Notes under the pieces: model-generated
Databases searched by the model: none
Told to the model about the DNA's origin: nothing
The model's input: the letters and a program-made list of their open reading frames with translations, nothing else
Assembly: GCA_027064665.1 (NCBI GenBank)
Contig: JAMOPH010000227.1
Location: 1 to 11,641 of the forward strand
Source of the DNA: a bacterium
GTDB taxonomy: Bacteria; UBP14; UBA6098; B30-G16
Length of the DNA: 11,641 bases
Reading direction: 5' to 3'
In this document: positions 7,141-11,641 of the stretch, piece by piece
How positions within the stretch are numbered: position 1 is the first letter of the stretch
Layout: each line of letters begins with the position of its first letter
Program-made: the position numbers and the translations under genes

Positions 7141-8231
7141 TTCTCCTCCACGATTTTACCCGCCTCGGCGAGACGGAAAATTTTGGCATCCTCAATTAAA
7201 TGCTCCGGATGCGGAGTTGCAACCACAATTTGCCCGAACTGAGGGGCGATTTCCAGAACCGAGTGCGCTCTCTGGGGGTCAAGTTCGGCGAGGGCATCGT
7301 CAAAAAGCACGGTGGGTGTGCGCCCGATTTTCTCCTCTAAAATCCTTGCCGCCGCCAGATGAAGCGCCAGAGATATCATCCTGACCTGTCCCCACGAGGC
7401 AAACTTTTTCGCCGGAAGATTCCCAAGATATATCTCAATATCGTCCCGGTGCGGTCCGATGGCGGTCTGGAAAGTTTTGAGGTCCGATTTGCGGCGTGCG
7501 CACAGGCGCTCAAAATAGACCCGCTCAAGTTCGGGGTCGTCAGGGTTGTCCGCCGCCGTGGAGAGATACTCAATGTCCAGTCGGCGCTCAATTCCCGATA
7601 TTGCGGCAAAAATCTCTGTCGCCAGAGGGGAAATCATCCTCAAAAAGCGGTTTCTTGTCGCCAGAACCTGCGCCCCGTGATGGGCGACCTGCTCGTCAAT
7701 GGTCTCAATCAACACCATCCCGCCGGCGATTTCGCCCTCGGCAACTCCTCTGAGTGCGCTGTTCCGCTGCGCAACACTTTTGACATACGCCCCCAACTCG
7801 CTCACATAGACCGGGTCGTATTGGCTTATGGTAAAATCCAGAAAATTCCGCCGCTTTGACGGCGAGCCGGCAACTATGTTCACCTCGTCGGGTCCCACAT
7901 AGATTGTGGGGAATTTCCCCAGAAGGTCTCTGAGCCTTGGAAGGCGCTTGCTGTTGAGGATAAAATTTTTCGCCCCGTTGGGGAGGAACACCGCCTCAAG
8001 GGTCTCGTGCTGGGGATTTTTTGCCACCACCCGGGCGAAATCGGCATCAAATCTGACAATCTGCTGTCCGGAGCCACGAAACGACCGCCCGAAACCGCAG
8101 ACATAAAGCGCCTCCAAAAAATTGCTCTTGCCGTAGCCGTTGGGACCGAAGACGATATTCACCCGCTCGTCAAGTTCAGCGCGGGCATAGGCAAAATTGC
8201 GAAAGTTTTTCAACTCAACAGAGATTATCAT
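7137..8231 (-). CDS. recF: DNA recombination/repair ATPase RecF
   Basis: The protein is 364 residues, normal for RecF. It has Walker A GPNGYGKSN at 29-37, the SPSKRRNFLD box at 123-132, GPHRDD at 259-264, the signature S-W-GQ at 279-282 (ABC/SMC-type), and Walker B VLFDDALAELD at 308-318 followed by the D-loop. RecF binds DNA at gapped regions and, with RecO and RecR, helps load RecA on SSB-coated single strands. It opens with MIISVELKNFRNF, a standard RecF start. Its ATG overlaps the aminotransferase stop by 4 bases (ATGA). There is only a weak AAGG about 10 bases upstream, so its translation probably depends on coupling. Unlike the classical dnaA-dnaN-recF order, neither dnaA nor dnaN is next to it here. 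Confidence 0.95.
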   Translation of the reverse strand: MIISVELKNFRNFAYARAELDERVNIVFGPNGYGKSNFLEALYVCGFGRSFRGSGQQIVRFDADFARVVAKNPQHETLEAVFLPNGAKNFILNSKRLPRLRDLLGKFPTIYVGPDEVNIVAGSPSKRRNFLDFTISQYDPVYVSELGAYVKSVAQRNSALRGVAEGEIAGGMVLIETIDEQVAHHGAQVLATRNRFLRMISPLATEIFAAISGIERRLDIEYLSTAADNPDDPELERVYFERLCARRKSDLKTFQTAIGPHRDDIEIYLGNLPAKKFASWGQVRMISLALHLAAARILEEKIGRTPTVLFDDALAELDPQRAHSVLEIAPQFGQIVVATPHPEHLIEDAKIFRLAEAGKIVEEK

Positions 8232-9337
8232 CGCCGGAAAAACCTTCTGATATTTTCTGCAACCTGCTCAATTTCCTCATCGGTCAACTCGGGGAAAATC
8301 GGCAGGGACAGCACCTGCCGGGCGAGGGTCATCGTGCCGGGAAGGTCCTCATCTTTTGCGCTTCCCTCAAACGGTCCCAATCTGTGCACCGGCACGGGAT
8401 AATACACCGCACAGCCTATTCCGTTCCCCCGCAGAAATTCCACTAATTCGTCCCGGGAGCCGTCAAGCACCCTGATAGTGTATTGATGAAAAGTGTGATA
8501 AGCATAATCCCGCTCAACCGGAAGGGCAATCTGTTCCACATCGCCCAGAAGTTGGGCATATTTTCTGTGATTTTCCCGGCGGGCGGCGTTGAACCCCTCA
8601 AGATGCCGCAGTTTTATATCCAGAATTTTCGCCTGAACGGCGTCAAGGCGGGAGTTGTATCCCAGCATCTCGTTTTTATACCGCTCCACCGAACCGTGAT
8701 TGCGCAGTTTTTTTGCCATATTGGCGATATTTTCATCGTCGGTGGTGATAATTCCGCCGTCGCCGAAGGCACCCAGATTTTTTGTCGGGAAGAAACTGAA
8801 CCCGGCGGCATCGCCCAGTGAACCTGTGCGCCTGCCTTTGTATTTCGTCCCGGCGGATTGTGCGGCATCCTCAATGATGACCAGATTTTTCTGGCGGGCG
8901 AGTTGGGTCAGTTCGTCCATCGGTGCGGGATGCCCGAAAAGATGGACCGGCATCACAGCCCGGGTCCTCGGCGAGAGGACCTTCTCAACGCTTTCGGCGG
9001 TGATGCACATAGTATCGGTGTCCACATCGGCGAAAACCGGCACCGCACCGATATTCGCCACAGATTCTGCGGTGGCAAAGAATGTGAACGAGGGCACCAC
9101 GACCTCGTCGCCGGGCTTTATCCCCGCAGACCGCAGGGAGATAGTAAGCGCATCGGTTCCCGAGGCAACACCGATGGCATACTTTGTGCCCACATATTTG
9201 GCAAAGTGCGTCTCAAACTCCTCAAGATATCTCCCGCCGATATACTGCCCGCCGGCGAGAACCTCCAACACCGCAGGCTCAATCTCATCCCGAAGATGCT
9301 CATACTGCCGGGTGAGGTCAAAAAACGGAACGCCCAT
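8228..9337 (-). CDS. DegT/DnrJ/EryC1/StrS-family PLP-dependent sugar aminotransferase
   Basis: With the ATG at 9337 the protein is 369 residues, the usual family length. It starts MGVPFFDLTRQ, the standard N-terminus, and a GGAGGA site sits 5 bases before it. An in-frame TTG seven codons upstream (9358) lacks these supports. Fold-type I features include SGTDA at 59-63 (phosphate binding), VPSFTFFATAE, EDAAQ at 156-160 (D157 contacts the pyridine nitrogen), and FPTKNLGAFGDGG with K186 as the Schiff-base lysine. Enzymes of this family transfer an amino group, usually from glutamate, to a nucleotide-bound keto-sugar for surface polysaccharide or glycan synthesis. The sequence resembles the WbpE/FdtB/QdtB side of the family, but the sugar cannot be assigned. 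No other sugar-nucleotide gene is nearby, and it leads the recF-dciA operon. Confidence 0.92.
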   Translation of the reverse strand: MGVPFFDLTRQYEHLRDEIEPAVLEVLAGGQYIGGRYLEEFETHFAKYVGTKYAIGVASGTDALTISLRSAGIKPGDEVVVPSFTFFATAESVANIGAVPVFADVDTDTMCITAESVEKVLSPRTRAVMPVHLFGHPAPMDELTQLARQKNLVIIEDAAQSAGTKYKGRRTGSLGDAAGFSFFPTKNLGAFGDGGIITTDDENIANMAKKLRNHGSVERYKNEMLGYNSRLDAVQAKILDIKLRHLEGFNAARRENHRKYAQLLGDVEQIALPVERDYAYHTFHQYTIRVLDGSRDELVEFLRGNGIGCAVYYPVPVHRLGPFEGSAKDEDLPGTMTLARQVLSLPIFPELTDEEIEQVAENIRRFFRR

Positions 9338-9456
9338 AGATTCCTCCGTCGTTATCAATAAACTTACACTTTCCGGCGGGAACTCACAAGGGGGTTTTTG
9401 GTATTCCCCTGACCGCTTTACAAACTATGGTATCCAAGCGCTGTGGGTTGAATGAT
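9338..9456. other. Leader region upstream of the aminotransferase operon
   Basis: These bases lie between the repeat cluster and the aminotransferase ATG. They contain its ribosome-binding site. On the minus strand there is only a weak promoter-like pair, TTGTGA and TAAGTT 17 bases apart. I see no gene, RNA or riboswitch in it. Confidence 0.5.
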
Positions 9457-9495
9457 GCGGGGGAAACCTTTCTTAAAAGAAAGGTTTTCCCCCGC
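9457..9495. repeat. Palindromic repeat R1 (39-base hairpin)
   Basis: Left arm GCGGGGGAAACCTTTCTT (9457-9474) pairs with right arm 9477-9495 around a very short loop. The only imperfection is one extra T in the right arm. R1 and about 25 bases to its right resemble, in reverse complement, element R4 and the adjoining end of R3. That suggests a degenerate inverted copy of the same dispersed element. Confidence 0.85.
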
Positions 9496-9561
9496 GCCCC
9501 TTTCCAAAGAATTTTAGGATTTTGGGAATCTCAAATTGCTATGACACATCTTTCAACGGTT

Positions 9562-9664
9562 CTCCTTCTCCCCCGGTGGGAGAAGGAGTTAGAGGATGAG
9601 GGGGGAACACAAACCGCCCTCATCCGCCTCGCTTCGCTCAGCACCTTCTCCCAAAGGGAGAAGG
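9562..9664. repeat. REP-like composite palindromic repeat R2
   Basis: Three inverted repeats lie in tandem. CTCCTTCTCCC (9562-9572) pairs with 9578-9588 (11 bp, loop CCGGT). GATGAGGG (9595-9602) pairs with CCCTCATC (9617-9624). CCTTCTCCC (9644-9652) pairs with GGGAGAAGG (9656-9664). The two outer hairpins share the CCTTCTCCC arm. The layout of 'CTTCTCCC...GGGAGAAG' plus 'CCCTCATCC...TTCGCTCAGC' resembles extragenic palindromic repeats found between genes in many bacteria. No coding potential is seen. Confidence 0.8.
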
Positions 9665-9712
9665 AAATTCGGTATTGAGGTTATTGAACATAGCGGTTTT
9701 TCCCTCACGCCA

Positions 9713-9780
9713 TTCCTAAAAACTTTTCGGCGCTTGAGAATCTGTGATTTTCAAGCGCCGACGATAAAAGTTTTTAGGAA
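9713..9780. repeat. Long two-part hairpin R3 (about 30 bp of stem)
   Basis: The outer stem TTCCTAAAAACTTTT (9713-9727) pairs perfectly with 9766-9780. The inner stem 9728-9742 pairs with 9746-9760, with one G-T wobble, around the loop TGT. A 5-base bulge ACGAT (9761-9765) is the only interruption. It could form in either strand's RNA. It lies 50-120 bases beyond the carbamoyltransferase stop. Confidence 0.88.
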
Positions 9781-9786
9781 GGGGGT

Positions 9787-9825
9787 GCGGGGGAGAAACC
9801 TTTTTCCAAAAAGGGTTTCCCCCGC
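9787..9825. repeat. Palindromic repeat R4, related to R1
   Basis: GCGGGGG (9787-9793) pairs with CCCCCGC (9819-9825). The stem continues through AAACC/GGTTT-type pairs and T5/A5, with small bulges. It begins 7 bases after the carbamoyltransferase stop codon (minus strand). It may therefore stall or protect the 3' end of that transcript, although no U-tract follows directly. Confidence 0.75.
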
Positions 9826-9832
9826 CAAAACT

Positions 9833-10843
9833 TTACTCCGGCGAAATTCCGCCCATTGTCAGCGCCAGAATTGCCTTGGCGGTATGAAGCCGGTTTTCCG
9901 CCTCGTCGTAGATTATGGAGTGTTCGCTGTCGAGGAGTTCGTCGGTGATTTCCTTTCCGCGGTCAGCGGGGAGAGCGTGCATAATTTTTGCGTCGGGTTT
10001 GGCGGCGGAAAATTTTTTGTGGTCAAGGCGCCAGTGGCGGTATTTTTCAAGGTTTGCGCGCATCTGGGCGAAATATTCCTCGTCGTCAACGAACTGGTCA
10101 AAGTATGCGAACCCGCCCCAGTTTTTGGGAAAAACGATGTCCGCATCCACCAGTGCGTCCTCCATAGAGTCGGTGAACTCAATTTTTGCGCCGTTTTCGG
10201 CGGCGTGCTTTTTGGCGCGGTCAACGATTTCCTTCTGAAGCGGGAACTCCGGCGGATGCGCCACGACTACATCCATCCCGAACCGCGGGAACATCAGTAT
10301 CTGCGACTGCGGAACTGAAAGCGGCTTTGCGTGCGAGGTCGCATACGCCCACGAAATCACCACCTTCAGCCCGCGGGTGTCCTCGCCGAAATGCTCCCGT
10401 ATCGTCATCAAATCCGCGATTACCTGCAGGGGATGATATATATCATCCTGCATAGATATAACCGGAATTGTCGCATATTTTGCGATTTCATTTATATATT
10501 TGTTGCCGATATTATAGAAGCAGTTGCGGATGGCGATAGCCTCGCCCATTCTGGAGAGAACTATTGCGGTATCTTTGGGCGATTCGCCGTGGGCGATTTG
10601 CATTTTATCTGCGGTGAGGTCGTGGGCGTGCCCGCCAAGTTGGGTCATCGCGGCTTCCATTGAGTTCCGTGTCCGCGTGGACTGCTCAAAAAATATCATA
10701 AAAAGCGTCTGCCGGAGTAGATAATCAGTTCTTTCGCGGTTGTATCGCTTTTGTTTCAGCACCGCCGCGGTTTTAAGGACGACCTCTATCTCCTCCTTTG
10801 TCCAATCGTCAAAGGTTATTAGGTGTTTTCCCGCGAAATTCAT
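9833..10843 (-). CDS. ygeW: YgeW-like knotted carbamoyltransferase, short form
   Basis: The protein has 336 residues; E. coli YgeW has about 396. The carbamoyl-phosphate site shows STRTR (55-59), a family-typical MQIAHGESPKDTA (81-93) and DDIYHPLQ (133-140). The segment ISWAYATSHAKPLSVPQ (163-179) matches the proline-rich loop that forms the knot in acetylornithine/succinylornithine transcarbamylases and YgeW. The usual HCLP is HALPADR at 289-295, and the C-terminus (ENRLHTAKAILALTM) is ornithine-transcarbamylase-like. YgeW is linked to anaerobic purine/ureide breakdown, probably releasing carbamoyl phosphate from a ureido intermediate; here the substrate is inferred from the neighbour YgeY. 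The ATG at 10843 has an AAGGAGGGGG site and lies 18 bp after ygeY, in one operon. A transcarbamylase with another amine substrate is the main alternative, so the symbol is tentative. Confidence 0.78.
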   Translation of the reverse strand: MNFAGKHLITFDDWTKEEIEVVLKTAAVLKQKRYNRERTDYLLRQTLFMIFFEQSTRTRNSMEAAMTQLGGHAHDLTADKMQIAHGESPKDTAIVLSRMGEAIAIRNCFYNIGNKYINEIAKYATIPVISMQDDIYHPLQVIADLMTIREHFGEDTRGLKVVISWAYATSHAKPLSVPQSQILMFPRFGMDVVVAHPPEFPLQKEIVDRAKKHAAENGAKIEFTDSMEDALVDADIVFPKNWGGFAYFDQFVDDEEYFAQMRANLEKYRHWRLDHKKFSAAKPDAKIMHALPADRGKEITDELLDSEHSIIYDEAENRLHTAKAILALTMGGISPE

Positions 10844-10861
10844 ATCCCCCTCCTTGGGTTT

Positions 10862-11641
10862 TTATAGATATTTTTCTAATTCAAAGGGCAGGAGTGCGTA
10901 AAATGCCGCCGCCACCACGAGGTCATCAATCGGGACGAACTCGTTGGGTGCGTGGGCGTGGATTTCGTTCCCCGGTCCGAAGCCGATGGCGGGGATTTTG
11001 TGCCTGCCGGCGATTGCCACGCCGTTGGTGGAAAAGGTCCATTTTCCCACTGCGGGCGGCTTGCCCAGAACTTTCTCCGCGGCGGCGACGCCGGACCTCA
11101 CCAGCGGATGGTCCTCCTCAATCTTCCAGGTGGGGAAATACTTTTCCTGCGGATGCGAGACGCCGCGATAACTTTTTTTGTCGTAAATCGGGACCACCAC
11201 CTCGGCGTCCTCGCCGACGATTTGTTTGATTTCGGCGATGGCGGAGTCTTTTGTCTCGCCCCAGGTCAATCTGCGGTCAATGTGGATTTTGCACCGGTCG
11301 GGGACGGCGCACAGCGACGGCGCCTCAGAAACAATCTGGGAGACCACCATCGTCCCCTTGCCCAAAAATTCGTCGTATCCTAAGTCCTCGCGGTTGAGGC
11401 GGTCAAACTCCAGCGCCGCCCGGGCGGCTTTGTAAACTGCGTTGTCGCCAAGGTGAGGCATCGCACCGTGCGCAGAACGCCCCTTAAAATACACCTCAAT
11501 CTCCATCCTGCCCCGATGACCACGATGGACGCCTAAATTCGTGGGTTCGGTCAGCACGGCAAAATCGGGCACCAACTCGCCGGTCTCAATCAGGAAATTC
11601 CAGCACATCCCGTCGCAGTCCTCCTCCATAATGGAGAACAC
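10862..11641 (-). CDS. ygeY: YgeY-family M20 metallohydrolase (N-terminus beyond window)
   Basis: The frame is open to the window edge. The first codon seen (11639-11641) is an internal GTG, not a start, so about 145 of the roughly 400 residues expected for the family are missing. The 259 residues present include MEEDCDGMCW (general-base and metal-ligand glutamates), TEPT at 31-34, the dimerisation lid with KGRSAHGAMPHLGDNA at 53-68, IDRRLTWGET at 121-130, KYFPTWKIEEDHP at 167-179, KWTFSTNGV at 200-208 and HAHAPNE at 228-234. This series is specific to YgeY, the M20 enzyme of selenium-linked purine-degradation clusters, where it is thought to hydrolyse a ureido or diaminopropionate-type intermediate. 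It is the upstream partner of the carbamoyltransferase, 18 bp away. No selenoprotein gene is visible in this window. Confidence 0.9.
   Translation of the reverse strand: MFSIMEEDCDGMCWNFLIETGELVPDFAVLTEPTNLGVHRGHRGRMEIEVYFKGRSAHGAMPHLGDNAVYKAARAALEFDRLNREDLGYDEFLGKGTMVVSQIVSEAPSLCAVPDRCKIHIDRRLTWGETKDSAIAEIKQIVGEDAEVVVPIYDKKSYRGVSHPQEKYFPTWKIEEDHPLVRSGVAAAEKVLGKPPAVGKWTFSTNGVAIAGRHKIPAIGFGPGNEIHAHAPNEFVPIDDLVVAAAFYALLPFELEKYL

Noticed and set aside
9338..9358. Starting the aminotransferase at the upstream in-frame TTG (9358).
   Set aside because: The downstream ATG at 9337 has GGAGGA at good spacing and begins exactly at the conserved VPFFDL; the extra seven residues are unconserved and contain that ribosome-binding site.
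8700..9455. A 251-codon plus-strand open frame over the aminotransferase gene.
   Set aside because: The minus-strand frame is a clear DegT-family enzyme with its catalytic lysine; the plus-strand product resembles nothing.
9562..9664. A rho-independent terminator for the carbamoyltransferase operon.
   Set aside because: Stems are strong but none is followed by a U-tract on the minus strand, and the element fits REP-like repeats better.
9457..9825. A CRISPR array or tRNA cluster in the gene-free region.
   Set aside because: There are no regularly spaced identical repeats with unique spacers, and no cloverleaf with a T-loop. The structure is a set of differing palindromes.
11639..11641. Treating the GTG at the window edge as the start of the YgeY-family gene.
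   Set aside because: The sequence begins in the middle of the M20 catalytic domain, just before EEDCDG, so about 145 residues lie beyond the window.

Overview
All recognisable genes in this window lie on the minus strand, so the biological order runs from base 11641 down to base 1. The sequence is moderately GC-rich. Several genes have strong Shine-Dalgarno sites (AAGGAGGGG or GGGAGG type). The large secreted protein ends in a FlgD-Ig-like tail beginning VPNPFN, a tail typical of the Fibrobacteres-Chlorobi-Bacteroidetes (FCB) group and related candidate phyla such as WOR-3/TA06, Cloacimonetes, KSB1, Zixibacteria and Eisenbacteria. I infer an uncultured FCB-like bacterium. True Bacteroidota are less likely because of the strong Shine-Dalgarno sites. 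The phylum is not proven by this window.

Region 1 (11641-9833) is a two-gene operon. It holds the C-terminal two thirds of a YgeY-family M20 metallohydrolase, then, 18 bp later, a YgeW-like knotted carbamoyltransferase. This pair belongs to the ureide/purine breakdown clusters of anaerobes. The carbamoyltransferase is shorter than E. coli YgeW and has HALP where HCLP is usual.

Region 2 (9832-9338) has no gene. It holds four palindromic elements: two related hairpins in inverted orientation at the ends, a REP-like composite, and a long two-part hairpin.

Region 3 (9337-6850) is a tightly coupled operon: a DegT/DnrJ-family sugar aminotransferase, recF, then dciA (DUF721). Each of the two junctions is a 4-base ATGA stop/start overlap. 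An M42 metallo-aminopeptidase gene follows after 73 bp and may have its own promoter.

Region 4 (5596-1) encodes two large secreted or surface proteins. The first is 1018 residues with two MAM-like domains, several Ig-like domains and the FlgD-like tail. A strong intrinsic terminator ends it. The second starts at 2409 and runs off the window after 803 codons without a stop. It has a signal peptide, an unrecognised head domain, an SprB/PKD-like domain and Ig-like domains. The two proteins share a pair of Ig-like modules (A then B) with conserved cysteines, so this is a small surface-protein locus built from shared parts.

Nothing here looks like a defence system, prophage, CRISPR array, insertion sequence or RNA gene. 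The most distinctive signals are the divergent YgeW-like/YgeY pair, the shared A-B modules, and the nested palindromic repeat cluster.
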